DNA from: Ceratopteris richardii
Lineage: Eukaryota; Streptophyta; Polypodiopsida; Polypodiales; Pteridaceae
Length of the DNA stretch: 64,000 bases
NCBI GenBank assembly: GCA_020310875.1
Contig: CM035432.1
Span: forward strand, 100,704,012-100,768,011
Direction of reading: 5' to 3'
Part shown: piece by piece, positions 1 through 10,815 of the stretch
Layout of the letters: each line of letters begins with the position of its first letter
Position numbering within the stretch: position 1 is the first letter of the stretch
Notes under the pieces: generated by a model
What the model was told of the DNA's origin: nothing
The model's database searches: none
Seen by the model: the letters and a program-made list of their open reading frames with translations, nothing else
Position numbers and translations under genes: made by a program

Positions 1-1320
1 GTTTAATTGCAAGGCATCTGGCGAATATCAGTAACAACAAAATATGGCAAGGTTAAGGTACCCTCTGTTCAATAACATCAGACAATCTGACTGTCGGCTT
101 CGACTTTTGTGAACCACAATGTACATGAACCCATTGGAAGGCATCATCCAAGGAATGCATACATCACATCGTTTGATTAGAAGCCAGATACCCTTCCTTG
201 ACTGCCGTGATGGATGTCAACGTGGCACCACCAAAGGCGGATGAGGAACCTTCTATCACAATCTATTTCATGGCATTATTGAGACAGCTCTACTCTCAAG
301 CTTTCTCAAATCCTTTCTCCCTCATCGATCTGTTACTGGATGTTGGGTTGACTTTTCATGGTTGTTGCTAATGTAGGTCTTGGATTGGTGCTGAATGGGA
401 GAGTGGTTTTCGCTTGTCATTTTCCAATCCATTGTCTATTGACTTTGTCATGTTGATCTTGTTTGATAACTACGGATTACTCCACTCCATCATCTAAAGA
501 TATCATATCCATTGAAGCATCGAGTGACACAAAAGAGGTGCCAAGGATCTATTCATCTGTATTATTTCCTTCAAGAATGTCACTTCCATCACTATAGGGG
601 CCACTCCGGCAATTTTGCTATGGACATTTATGCATAGTGGATATGCTTACAGCCATTGAGCCACGTCCATGGTGGGCATCATTAGTTGGGTATTCCCAGT
701 ACACATGCCTATGATGTAATACACTTTAGAACTTTCATGATGAGGATACGATGGCAGCAAAGAATGAATATGAGGACGGTGATGAGGACCATAAGGAGAT
801 CGACAGAAGCCAGTGAAGAAACCATGTGCTAATCATGTTATGTGACATTCCAGGAAGAACTTGCAGTAAGAGATAACATTAGAATGGGGTGTGCCTAATA
901 GGTTTATGACGTGCTCTAAACCAACCTTGCTATGTGCACTTTATAGTTCAACCAGTATATCGATGCGAATGAGTTAATGTCCAACTTTTCAACATTGGCA
1001 TCATGCAGATTCTTTATTTGTGATGGAAATGAGTTAATCAATCGTTGACGGTAATCTATGGAAAATACTAGCTGTCACTTATGGAAACACCACTTGGGAC
1101 GCATATGAAATTTACATCTCTGCACAATGCAACATGATTGAAGTTTGTGTTGAATGGGCCAATGGCGATGCTACTTTTATGACCAGCTTGGAACTTCACC
1201 TACTTCCATCCGCTTCTTAGGATCAATCTAATCATGTATTCAAATGATCAATTTCCTCGACTGTGGCTAAATGAAGCACTAGAGGGTAGAATTGTGAGAG
1301 TAACTGAATCGTCCATCAAT
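1..1320. other. Intergenic, no gene recognised
   Basis: No reading frame of useful length and no recognisable domain, RNA gene or long repeat was seen. The stretch is of mixed composition and could be very old transposon debris, but nothing in it supports a family assignment. Confidence 0.6.
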
Positions 1321-1324
1321 GCCA

Positions 1325-1480
1325 AAGTGTGAGTGTGAATGAGATTGTGATAGCTCGGGGGTGGTCTGGAGGTCAAAGCTTCGTCAAGAAGCTGTTTTCC
1401 AAAGCTATTGTATCACTAAGGTTGAGGATTCATCCGGAACTTATTACTTGTATATGGATTTGTAAAACTTGAGATTTATA
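1325..1480. repeat. Dispersed repeat fragment shared with 27905-28080
   Basis: The segment with gagtgtgaatgagattgtga, then a run of G (gggggtggt), then ttttccaaagctattgta recurs with moderate divergence at 27905-28080. Both copies lie beside the same family of decayed LTR elements (1831-6262 and 27743-29100), so it is probably a piece of LTR or untranslated leader from that family. What it is within the element is inference. Confidence 0.6.
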
Positions 1481-1830
1481 AGATAAGTTTTATTTCATAA
1501 GCTTTTGTTCTCTTTATTATTTTGTTCATTTTTATGAGTAGTAATTATATGATCTGAGGTATTTCTTTTCTTTCTGAGTGATTGGAGGAACAATACAAGA
1601 GAGCACACACAATTATACAAAAATACCATAATCTCATGTGGAATCAACCTCCTTTGGGTTAGTCTGCCACCTTGTCTAGTAGCTTTCCCTTGTGCACACC
1701 TTCCACTCAATCAAGCTTCCAATAAGGTTGAGGGAAGGATAACTCTTTGTTGTTGATGCACAACACTTTATTGATATAACTTGTTCCACCTTATCTAGTC
1801 TTCTTGTTGCTCTATGTGCACTCACTATTC

Positions 1831-2767
1831 AGTTGGGATAGATGGATGGACACCCCAAGTGATGAGTAGGTACTGTCGAGTCCTGCTTAGTACCATCCCT
1901 TTGTGACTTCAGAGTTGATATGTGGCCCGGTTAGCTTTCCAATGACACTGTACACGTGCCTATGTACTTTGGAAATGATGTATGAAAAGATTGAATCAAA
2001 AGAGACTACTTCCAAATAGAAGGATCAATGAGAACCTTCTATTTTTTATCACCTAATTGCTGCTTGTTATGCTCAATGCTACCAGTAGAGTAGGAATTAG
2101 AAAAATTTATTTTAGAAGTATTTGATTAGCTTAGTAAGCTAATGATTCCAAGTTGAATCACCTGAAATGATGCAATATACACAGAGAAATCAATTTACAA
2201 TTGAATCATTACCCTAGATTGTTTAGGACCTCTATAGAGTTTGACTAGTGAGTGCTTGGACGCACTTTTCTCCAAATTGGCTGAATGGATTTCCTTCAAA
2301 TTTTTTTAGCATGATAACTTTGAGCTGATTCCAACAAGCTATAGATCATTGAAAATGGTGGAGAATTGACTGAGATATGAGCAGCACAAGATGAAAGTTA
2401 TGAATGACTATAACAAAGAGATCATAGATAAACAATGTAGATGTATTGTATTAATGAACAATGTTGTACAAGATCATAGTCTTGGTAATCATAGCCTCAT
2501 GATAGAGATTAGTGTAGGCTACAATGTATACCTCACACTCTTACAAAAATAGCAAAGGAGAACTGGGGAATTGACCACTTCTTCTCGCGACTTTTTCAAG
2601 TAACTTTATATAAGTGTTACATTCAAATGTGAATTTGAATTCAACTTTTGGCTCTCTCTAAAATTAGTTCTTCAATCTAGGAAATATTCCCTCAGTGAAG
2701 TAGTTACTTGCCTAACTAACAAGTCCACAAGTTTTTGGTAGGTGATTACAAATATTCTCTCAAGTCA
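1831..2767 (-). repeat. LTR (3' LTR of the minus-strand element 1831-6262)
   Basis: This copy aligns along its whole length with 5344-6262. Shared landmarks include gatagatggatgg near the start, cctatgtactttggaaatga in the middle, and ggtgattacaaatattct and caagtca at the end. The start reads AG where the sister copy has TG, so the terminal dinucleotide has mutated. Many substitutions and short indels separate the copies, indicating an old insertion. The satellite begins directly at its 2767 edge. Confidence 0.75.
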
Positions 2768-3104
2768 TAGAGATACATACACACAGATGCATACATATTA
2801 CATACACATATGCATATGCATATGCATACATACACACACACATATACATGCACACATGTGTACACACACATGCATACATGCACATACACATACACACACA
2901 TCATATATACATCCACATAAACACACATATACATGTTTTAGGGTTAGGGTTTTAGGATTAGGGTTTTTTACTTTTACACATATACACACATAATACATAC
3001 ACACATGCACACATATACACATGCATACACACATACACGTACACATAGACATAGACATACACATACACATACACATACACATACACCTACACATACACAT
3101 ACAA

Positions 3105-3135
<31 letters not shown>

Positions 3136-3218
3136 TACGCATACACATACACATACACATACACATACATACATACATACATACATACACACACATGCAT
3201 ACATACAAACAGACACAG

Positions 3219-3249
<31 letters not shown>

Positions 3250-4470
3250 CACACATACACATAGAGAGAGAGAGTCACACGCACACACATGCATACATAC
3301 ACACACACGTGACATATACATACACACATATGCATGTTTTAGGGTTAGGCTTAGGGTTTTTGGCTTTTACATATATACACACATGCATACACACATATAC
3401 ACATATGAACACATAATACATATGCACATACACATATATATACACATGCATACACACATACACACACACACACACATACATTCATAGACACACACACACA
3501 TATATACACGTGCATACACACATACACACATACACACATACACATATGTGACATATACATACACACATATGCATGTTTTAGGGTTAGGGTTTTGGATTTT
3601 ACATATATACACACATGCATGCACACATATACACATATAAACACACAATACATATACACATACACATATATATACACATGCATACACACATACACACATA
3701 TACATGTTTTAGGTCTAGGTCTTCAAAATTAGGGTTTTAGGATTAGGGTTTTTTACTTTTACACATATACACAAACATACACACATATGCATGTTTTAGG
3801 GTTAGGGTTAGGGTTTTTGGCTTTTACATATATACACACATGCATACACACATATACAGATATGAACACATAATACATATGCACATACACATATATATAC
3901 ACGTGCATACACACATACACACATAGACACATACACACATATACATTCATAGACACACACACACACATATATACACGTGCATACACACATACACACACAC
4001 ACATGCATACACACATACACATATGTGACATATACATATACACATATGCATGTTTTAGGGTTAGGGTTTTTGGATTTTACATATATACACACATGCATGC
4101 ACACATATACACATATAAACACATAATACATATACACATACACATATATATACACATGCATACACACATACACACATATACATGTTTTAGGTCTAGGTCT
4201 TCAGAATTAGGGTTTTAGGATTTTAACATAGATACACATATGCATAGACACACATACACATATATATATTCACCTACACATATATATACACAAGCATGCA
4301 CACATACACCTGTTTTAAGTTTAGGTCTTTAGGATTAGGGTTTTATGGTTTTTACACATGCAGATAAATATTTACACATATAGAAATATACACACATAAT
4401 ACATGTACACATACACATGTATATACATAGGCAGACACACATATACATGTGTTCTAGTTGTTGTTTATAA
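2768..4470. repeat. CA/TG-rich satellite with interstitial telomere-like blocks
   Basis: The tract is dominated by cacata, catacaca and atatacac microsatellite, interrupted by eight blocks of degenerate telomeric DNA such as tgttttagggttagggtttt, near 2934, 3336, 3573, 3705, 3791, 4051, 4183 and 4310. There is higher-order structure: the blocks near 3573 and 3705 recur at 4051 and 4183 with the same 478-bp offset, and the block near 3336 recurs near 3791. Reading frames here give only His/Thr/Tyr or Cys/Val/Met polymers and are not genes. The sequence resembles subtelomeric or interstitial telomeric satellite. Confidence 0.9.
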
Positions 4471-4700
4471 ATATCATGTCTATGTGTCGATCCCATTTCT
4501 TTGTACACAATTCATGATTCATTTTGCTCATGTCTTTTGTATTTGACAGTATGTTTTACTTTATCAAATCATTTTTTTGTTGCCTGTCATACATGTCACA
4601 TGTAGTTGGGTTTTTCTTGGGCCGAGTGGATTGTCTTTTGCTACACAACAGCATGGGAATGTTGCTGTAGCAAGAGAGAACACACTTTGCCCAAAAAAAT
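4471..4700. other. Spacer between satellite and 12-bp array; small stem-loop
   Basis: No gene. A short imperfect inverted repeat near 4639-4673 (gctacacaacagcat against atgttgctgtagc) could form a stem-loop. The spacer ends in an A/T-rich run just before the 12-bp array. Confidence 0.4.
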
Positions 4701-4709
4701 TTTGCAGAT

Positions 4710-4912
4710 ATGGTCGTCGGTATAGGCGACGGTATAAGCGTCAGTATCCCCAGGCACATACCGATGCTTATACCGACTATTTTGCCAAGGGGCATACCAT
4801 GGCTTATACCGTCGCTTATACCGCCACTTATACCGACGCATATACCGACGCTTATACGGACGCATATACCAATGCTTATACCGATGCTTTGGTTGCGACG
4901 CCTACACCCACC
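4710..4912. repeat. 12-bp repeat array in both orientations
   Basis: About a dozen variants of CCGACGCTTATA lie in this 200-bp stretch. The first few are in the opposite orientation (TATAAGCGTCGG type, 4710-4750) and the rest are in direct orientation (4765-4912), so the two halves can pair. Direct and inverted subterminal 12-mers are known from En/Spm-type CACTA elements; this unit resembles the maize TNPA site as I remember it (CCGACACTCTTA), matching at 9 of 12 positions. That relation is inference. The array abuts the Gag relic on its right. Confidence 0.8.
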
Positions 4913-4939
4913 CTTACACCGACGTCAGGGTAAAATTGC

Positions 4940-5283
4940 ACCCGTTCATTTTCCTCGGTAGAAGCCTCGGTATATGCCTGATATGTTGTAGTGCTTGTGT
5001 TGGAAGAGAAATAAGGAGACAATGTTTCCCAAGTCTCTTGGGATGTCTTATAGTTTCTAATATGTGGAAGAAGAAAATCTGAGATTGAGTTAAGTAAGTA
5101 GGACCTTGCTAATGCATCCTTGGCACACCATGTGTTGAGACTTTCATGCTCCTCTCTTGTAGCTTGTCCTTTGCTTCTAAATATGGGCATCTCCTCATCT
5201 CTTGAGATGTATCCATAGAGGCTCCTTCCTTGTAAGTATGTCTTCATCCTCAAGGAACATGCTTGATAGTTGTTCCTGTCCAA
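4940..5283 (-). pseudogene. Copia Gag amino-terminal fragment
   Basis: The frame opens with MDRNNYQACSLRMKTYLQG and continues through AKDALARSYLLNSISDFLLP and a TSQETWETLSPYFSS stretch. This is the characteristic start of plant copia Gag (DUF4219/UBN2 type), matching the better preserved Gag at 56291 (LDRENYPAWSMRMEAHL). The homology stops after about 105 residues and the frame runs into the 12-bp array, so the rest of Gag, including the zinc knuckle, is missing. It lies about 50 bases downstream of the primer binding site, as expected. A close relative is at 28510-28220. Probably not expressed as a functional Gag. Confidence 0.8.
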
Positions 5284-5330
5284 TTTATCAATGAAAGAAG
5301 GAAAATCATCTCCTATTTTACCTTAGCTTT

Positions 5331-5342
5331 GCTCTAATACCA
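5331..5342 (-). promoter_or_regulatory. Primer binding site (tRNA-iMet type)
   Basis: The minus strand reads TGGTATTAGAGC one base inside the LTR edge at 5344. This is one base different from the common plant copia site TGGTATCAGAGC, which pairs with the 3' end of initiator methionine tRNA to prime reverse transcription. It fixes the orientation of the element and its 5' LTR. Confidence 0.8.
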
Positions 5343-5343
5343 C

Positions 5344-6262
5344 TGTTGGGATAGATGGATGGGCACTCCAAGTGATGAGTAGGTACTGCCAAATCCTACT
5401 TAGTACCAGCCCATTGTGACTTTGGAGTTGATACGTGGGACCTCTTAGCTTTCCAATGACACTATACAAGTGCCTATGTACTTTGGAAATGATGTATGAA
5501 AAGATTAAATCAAAACATACTACTTCCAAATAGAAGGATCAATGAAAACCTTCTATTTTTTATCACACACCTGCCGCTTGTTATGCTTAGTGCTACCATT
5601 ACAGTAGAAATTATAAGAATTCCTTTAAAAAGTATCTAAATAAGCTTACTAAGCTAATGATTCCAAGTCGAATCACGTGAAATGATGGACTATACATAGA
5701 GCAATCAATTTAACAATTGATCATTACCCCCAATATTTTAGGACCACTATAGAGTTTGACCAGTGAGTGCTTCGACACGCGTTTCTCCAAATTGGCTGAA
5801 TGGATTTCCTTCAAAATCTGTCAGCATGTAGAAACCTTGAAGTTGATGCCAACAAGCTATAGATCATTGAAAATGGTGGAGAACTTACTTATATACGAGT
5901 AGTGCAAGTTGATAGTTATGAATGACTATAATAGAGAGATCATAGATGAACAATGTAGATGTATTGTATTAATGAACAATCTTGTACAAGATCATAGGCT
6001 TGGTAATCATAGCCTAATGATAGAGAGTAGTGTAGGCTACAATGTATACCTCACACTCTTACAAAAATGGCAAAGGAGAACTCGCGAATTGACCACTTCT
6101 TCCTGCCACTGTTACATTCAAATTTGAATTTGATTTCAACTTTTGGCTCTCTCTAAAAGTAGTCCTTAAATCTAGGAAATATTCCTTCAATGAAGTAGTT
6201 ACTTTTCTAACTAACAAGTCCACCTGTTTTTGTTAGGTGATTACAAATATTCTTTCAAGTCA
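5344..6262 (-). repeat. LTR (5' LTR of the minus-strand element 1831-6262)
   Basis: The plus strand begins TGTTGGGATAG and ends CAAGTCA; read on the minus strand the LTR therefore starts TGACTTG and ends CCCAACA, with the canonical TG/CA termini. It aligns over its full length with 1831-2767 and adjoins the primer binding site. A diverged relative occupies 28570 onward. Confidence 0.8.
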
Positions 6263-6970
6263 AAAGAAATGACATTTTACAAATGGTAAAGATGAAAAAT
6301 CTTTCTAGCAATAGTTTCCATGGAGCTTCATATGTTTATGAACTTGAAGCCAAATGTGTGGGCTTGGACTTTGCACCAACATATTCAAGTCTCAATCTCA
6401 CTCTTACTCTCTCCTGTTCCTTTATTTAACTCCTTAGTCCAAGATTTTGTAATGCCCTTTCGTTGCGTGTTGATTCTTCTTACATATGTCACTTCAACTT
6501 CTATTGTATATTGATGGTCTCTTTGATCTCCTAAGAACCACTCTATGTGTAAGGCCAATGACTCCCTATTTTTTCTTGTAATGACTTTAGGAGAAACAAA
6601 GTTTTAAATGGGAGGCCACTCATAAAGTCTTGCATACTTCTTTGACTTCATATATTTTCCACTTTTAACGTTCATTTCCTCAGAATTTATGCATAATGGA
6701 GGAATCACATGGACCTTCAAAAACACTTAAAAAGCCTTGAAAACCTTTTAAAGAGACTATTCTACAACCTGCATTCCGTTTCTTTTTCCAAAACCACTTT
6801 GAACAAAATTTATGTGCACTACCTATGCAACCTTGTTCTTGGCCACCTGTGCACCACTTTGTACTTTTGATCCACTTGTGCATCACTTGAAAAGTCACCA
6901 AGTTGACTTTTAAATACCTCCACAATTAGCCATTTTGAACTTTGATTAGGTCAACTGCAAGACTTTACAA
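6263..6970. other. No gene recognised
   Basis: The stretch lies between the LTR relic and the plus-strand copia relic. Short frames here show no recognisable motif. It may include the lost 5' end of the downstream copia element, but no LTR pair or primer site was seen. Confidence 0.5.
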
Positions 6971-7640
6971 GAGACATGGAATTCTCTAGAGGCGTTCTTC
7001 TCATCAAGCACCAAATCCAAGAAGAATCAATTGTGGATGGAGATTACAAGAATCAAGAAAACACACAAAAATTATGTGATTGATTTTATCACCAAGATGA
7101 AGGACATTGAAAGCAAACTTGGGAGCATTAGAGAGGTCATTGATGAAGAGAAAATTATGAGGTACACCACTAGTATCATTTAGGCTAATGAAAAATGGGA
7201 GGCCTTCATGACAGCTATGGACCCCTACATGGGCATGCAAGTGTATGATTTGAATGCACTCATGGGAAAATAGTTCGCACATGAAATAAAGCTCATTAAG
7301 CATGGTGGAAATGAGAAACTTAATCAATCTTTTGCTCTCTATACAATTGGAATAGAATCAAGGATAACAAAAAGAAAGGTAAGAAACTTGATAATGAATG
7401 AAGAACCTCTTAAGACAATTTTCAAATAGAGATAGAGGCTCACGAGGAGTAGGTAGAGGAGGTAGTCAAGGCAAAGTGAGAGCTCAAAGCTCATCACCCT
7501 ATGCTGTTTTTGATCTCACATATCACATTTCAAATGATTGTTTCAAGAATCCAAGGAATCAAAGAGGAAGTGGATACAAGAGAGGAGGCTATGGAAGTTC
7601 AAGAGGAACGTTCAAAAACTCATATAACAACTATTAAGGT
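6971..7640 (+). pseudogene. Copia Gag relic
   Basis: The reading starts with an ETWNSLEAFFSS-like segment and continues through DFITKMKDIESKLGSIREVI, KWEAFMTAMDP and YDLNALMG, all typical of the Gag UBN2 region, with stops in between. The carboxy-terminal part (7398-7637) is the basic Gly/Arg-rich tail around the zinc knuckle, with GSRGVGRGG and YKRGGYGSSRG. The knuckle itself is ruined: only the last cysteine of the CX2CX4HX4C pattern remains in HISNDCFKNP. No nucleic-acid-binding Gag could be made. Confidence 0.75.
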
Positions 7641-7711
7641 CGATACAAAGGAAGGATAGGTAGAAAAAAAACTATATAGATGATCAAGCTCAAGAAGATT
7701 CACTTCTTCTC

Positions 7712-8330
7712 ATGACTATAACTAGGAAGGATGGTAATTCTGATGATTGTGTTGTATATAAAGAATTAGGATGCTCAAATCATGTGGGAGGAAATGTGGC
7801 TCTAGCCTTTGACCTGGAAGACCCACAGAATATACATGAATTCCAAGAAAGAGATGAAACAAGACATCGACTTGAGTACATAGGTAATATGAAGACCTCA
7901 AAAAAGTAACGAACCTTCTAAGCAGAGTACTCTATGTGCCTACTTTTACCAAGAATCCTATCATTATAGGTCAGATTGTTGCGAATGGATTGGAGGTACG
8001 ATGTACCAAGCATGGAGAAATTTTTGAAGACCTGCACCATGGATTCAAAAAGATAGCAAAAGGAGAAAGGATAGAGATATTCTTCACATTAGAATTCGAA
8101 GATACTAAGAGCATTGCATTGTTCAATTATGGAGTATATAAACAATCAGAGTTAAACATTAGGCATTAGAGGTTATATCATATAGGAGAAAGATCCCTCA
8201 AAAATTTTAGTGGGGATCATAGTGTAATCAGGCTACCAAGTATATAAAAAGAAGAGATGATATATAAATGCAATGCTTGTCCATTTGGTAAGCCACATAA
8301 CAAACACATCACTAAAAAAAGGCTTCATAC
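7712..8330 (+). pseudogene. Copia protease and pre-integrase relic
   Basis: The segment VVYKELGCSNHVGGNVALAF corresponds to the copia protease active site (YIDSGCSNHMSGN), but the catalytic Asp-Ser-Gly has become Glu-Leu-Gly. Downstream, FTKNPIIIGQIVANGLEV matches the conserved NLISVGQL region, and RLYHIGERSLKNF followed by CNACPFGKPHNK matches the His/Cys pre-integrase zinc-binding motif. Stops and a frame change separate the parts. Confidence 0.75.
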
Positions 8331-8389
8331 ATGGGTACCTATTGTAGTTAGTCCACATACATGCTTAGGGAACCAAGAAAATAACCTTC

Positions 8390-9170
8390 AATCTTTGGAT
8401 CAAGGTACTATGTGTCATTCATAGATAATTATCAGAGATAAACTACCTTGTATTTCGTGAGGCATAAGGATGAAGTATTTTCATGTTTTATAAAGTAATT
8501 AGCTTTTACGGAGAGACAAATAGGTAATACCCTTAAAGGGATAAGGTAAGATGGAGGGGGATAATATTTATCCTATGACTTTGATTCTTAAATCCAATAT
8601 TGAGCAATCAAAATCAAAATCACAAAGAGATAACTCTGAAGTAGAATGGAGTAGTAGAAAGAAGAAAAAGGACAACTATGGATGTAGCAATATCCATGCT
8701 AAATGAGAAGAAACTCTCCAACTACTTATAGATAGAGGCAACATCAAGATCTACTTATTTGATCAATATACTTACATGAAAAGCCCTAGATGGAATGACT
8801 CCATATGAAACCTGGAATTGATGAAGACCTAGCTTGGATCACTGAAAGATCTTTGGGTTCATTTCATATGCACGCATACATTCACAGATTAGAGGCAAAT
8901 TGCAACAGAAGGTGAATAAATGTATAATAATTGGTTATGAACTTAATCACAAAGGTTATAGCTTTTACGATCCAAGAAAAAAAAAGATTAAGTGTAAGTA
9001 GAGATATTGTGTTTCGTGAAAATAAGTCATTGTTTGAAGATGACTACAAGAGAGTCAAGTTACCTTATGACCTAGAGGAAGACTTTCCAACTCTATCAAA
9101 GAGGAGTGATCATACACTTGAACTACGAAGTGATTTTGAGGATGATCAAAAGACTCCAACGAGATAAATC
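8390..9170 (+). pseudogene. Copia integrase relic
   Basis: Reading in two frames, the core can be followed: a YYVSFIDNYQRQTTLYFV segment around the first region, RHKDEVFSCF, then TERQIGNTLKGIR with a stop and a GGG where the second catalytic Asp motif (RSDNGGEY) belongs, and NGVVERRKRTTMDVAISML carrying the third catalytic acidic residue at about 8655. The carboxy-terminal landmark IIGYELNHKGYSFYDPRKKK follows near 8920. Several stops make it non-functional. Confidence 0.75.
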
Positions 9171-9209
9171 AATTCTTGGAACTTGAAAGCCAAAGCCGAA
9201 GTGTAGGAG

Positions 9210-9390
9210 TTGAGGGATCCTCTCAACAAACAATGAGAAGGTCAACTAGAGCCAAAATGAAGAACAAAATGTATGGCTATAATACGTCATTGGTAGCATA
9301 ATCCTCTCAACAAACAAATGAGAAGGTCAAGTAGATCCAAAATGAAGAACAAAAGGTTTGGCTATAAGACCTCATTGGTAACTAAACATT
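9210..9390 (+). repeat. 91-bp internal tandem duplication
   Basis: The segment starting atcctctcaacaaacaatga at 9210 is repeated from 9301 with a handful of differences, giving two copies of about 91 bp inside the integrase-RT linker of the copia relic. The fully repeated unit encodes the basic RRSSRSKMKNKR-type linker. It arose within this dead copy. Confidence 0.8.
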
Positions 9391-10200
9391 CTATCTATCT
9401 AGCATACGATTCAAAATTTGAAGAGCCCTCATCCTATGAGGAAGCAATGATGAATATTCAGTGGATGAATGCCATGGACAAAGATATTAAAGCCAAACAG
9501 GAAAATCACACGTGGGAATTAGTACCCAAGATTCCATCTATGAAGATCATATGTTCAAGATGGATATATAACGTAAAGGAAAACTCTGAATATGGTATTA
9601 TTAAATAGGTACAAATCAAGACCTATGGCAAAAGGATATGCACAAACACAAGGTATTGATTATGAAATGATTTGCTCACCTATGGAAAAGATGTCAACTA
9701 TGAGAGTGCTTACGTGCATTGCAACTTCCTAGAACTAGAAGATCTACCAAATGGATGACAAAAATTCTTTTCTAAATGGAGGGATGTATGATGAGATATA
9801 CATGAATTAACCTCCTTATCTTGAAGAATGGTTATGCCCTCAATATTTAGGAAGGCTAAGAAAGGCTTTATATGATATAAAGCAAATCCTAAGGGCTTGG
9901 AATCATAGTCTTGTCACTTACTTATAGAATACATGGTTTACTATGAGGAAAAAATATCCTTTCCTCTTCATCAAGAGGAATCAATCTATAGTCTTATACC
10001 TATGTGTATATGCTCATGTAATGATAATTACAATTAGTTATGCTAAACGTATACAAAAGATCAATCTACAAATGAAAGAAGAATTTAGAATTAGTGATCT
10101 TGGTCTACTCACATACTTCCTAGGGTTGAAAGTAGTGTATAAAAAAAAAGGTATGTATCATACTCAAAAAATGTTTATCAAAGATATGATTGCATAGTCA
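9318..10200 (+). pseudogene. Copia reverse transcriptase relic
   Basis: The amino-terminal RT region is readable: SYEEAMMNIQWMNAMDKDIK, NHTWELVPK and CSRWIYNVK at 9430-9590. Then, with frame changes, AKGYAQTQGIDY, MDDKNSFLNGG, LRKALYDIKQILRAWNHSL and finally ISDLGLLTYFLGLKV at 10090-10135. The polymerase motif that should read YVDD reads YAHV at about 10010 (LCVYAHVMIIT), so both catalytic aspartates of that motif are gone. Confidence 0.8.
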
Positions 10201-10815
10201 AAACTCCACTACTCAAAGGTTGCACCTAAACCTATGGAGATGAGCTTGATGTTAAGTGCTCATGAAAGAGAAGAAATAGAGAATATAGCTAGCTATTAGA
10301 GTCTAGTTGCTAGTTTAGACTATGCTACCTTGACTAGAGTTGATATTTTCTATGGGCCAAGTGTCTTGAGTCAACTCATGCATACTCTTAGGAAACGGCA
10401 TAAGGAAACATCCAAAAGGATACTTAAACACCTAAATGGAGCTGAGCTTTGTAGGTACAAAGCTAATTTCATGGTCTTGAAAAGAAGCAACCTAGTACTG
10501 CACTCTCATTAATGGATGCTCAATATAGAGGACTCACCAATGCGACTCAAGAAGAAATGTGGATGAAGACCTTGTATTTTGATTTAGGTCTTAAGTTGCC
10601 TATTCCTCATATTTTTGGGATAATATTAGCTTGTTGCATATTGCTCCTAACCCAATCTATCATGTCAAGACTAAGCACATAGAAGTGCATCATCACTATG
10701 TTAGAGAGAAGATCACAAGTAATAAGATCCAACTATCATATGTGTCTACTCACCAACAATGTGTAAACATGATGAGAAAGACACTGAATAGAATAAAGTT
10801 GAATAGGTTCAAATA
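10200..10815 (+). pseudogene. Copia RNase H relic
   Basis: Following the RT the segments SLVASLDYATLTRVDIF and LSQLMHTLRKRHKETSKRIL correspond to the RT-RNase H connection, and PNPIYHVKTKHIEVHHHYVR (10640-10705) is the highly conserved copia RNase H carboxy-terminal motif. It ends with a LNRIKLNRFK tail and a stop at 10814. A large central piece with the SDxDWAG motif is deleted between about 10500 and 10520. Confidence 0.75.

Larger units (their letters stand above)
1831..6262 (-). mobile_element. Degenerate copia-type LTR retroelement, interior replaced by satellite
   Basis: Two direct repeats of about 0.93 kb (1831-2767 and 5344-6262) flank 2.6 kb. Read on the minus strand the order is LTR (6262 to 5344), a one-base spacer, a tRNA-iMet-like primer binding site (5342 to 5331), a Gag amino-terminal fragment (5283 to about 4940), then no further Gag, protease, integrase or RT. 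The expected pol region is occupied by a 12-bp repeat array and by CA-rich satellite with telomere-like blocks. No matching target-site duplication was visible beyond the LTRs. The structure is non-autonomous and dead. Whether the satellite expanded in place or arrived by repair cannot be decided from sequence alone. Confidence 0.75.
6971..10815 (+). mobile_element. Degenerate Ty1/copia element, all domains in order
   Basis: Fragments of every copia domain appear in the standard order on the plus strand: Gag (6971-7640), protease (7712-7860), pre-integrase (7936-8330), integrase (8390-9170), RT (9318-10200) and RNase H (10200-10815). Each is broken by several stops and frame changes, so no long frame survives. 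No flanking LTR pair could be recognised, although a primer-site-like sequence lies downstream at 11443. The copy is distinct from, and much older than, the copia family at 38-61 kb. Confidence 0.85.

Noticed and set aside
2742..4218. Many open frames of 60-160 codons in the CA-rich tract
   Set aside because: They translate to His-Thr-Tyr or Cys-Val-Met-Tyr polymers in every frame; they are artefacts of microsatellite.
2934..4360. A true chromosome end
   Set aside because: Telomere-like blocks are short, degenerate, interrupted by CA satellite, and ordinary transposon DNA lies on both sides.
4577..4961. Plus- and minus-strand frames through the 12-bp array as a repeat protein
   Set aside because: A 12-bp repeat leaves all frames open automatically (AYTD, RRYK or LIPT repeats); there is no start context or domain.
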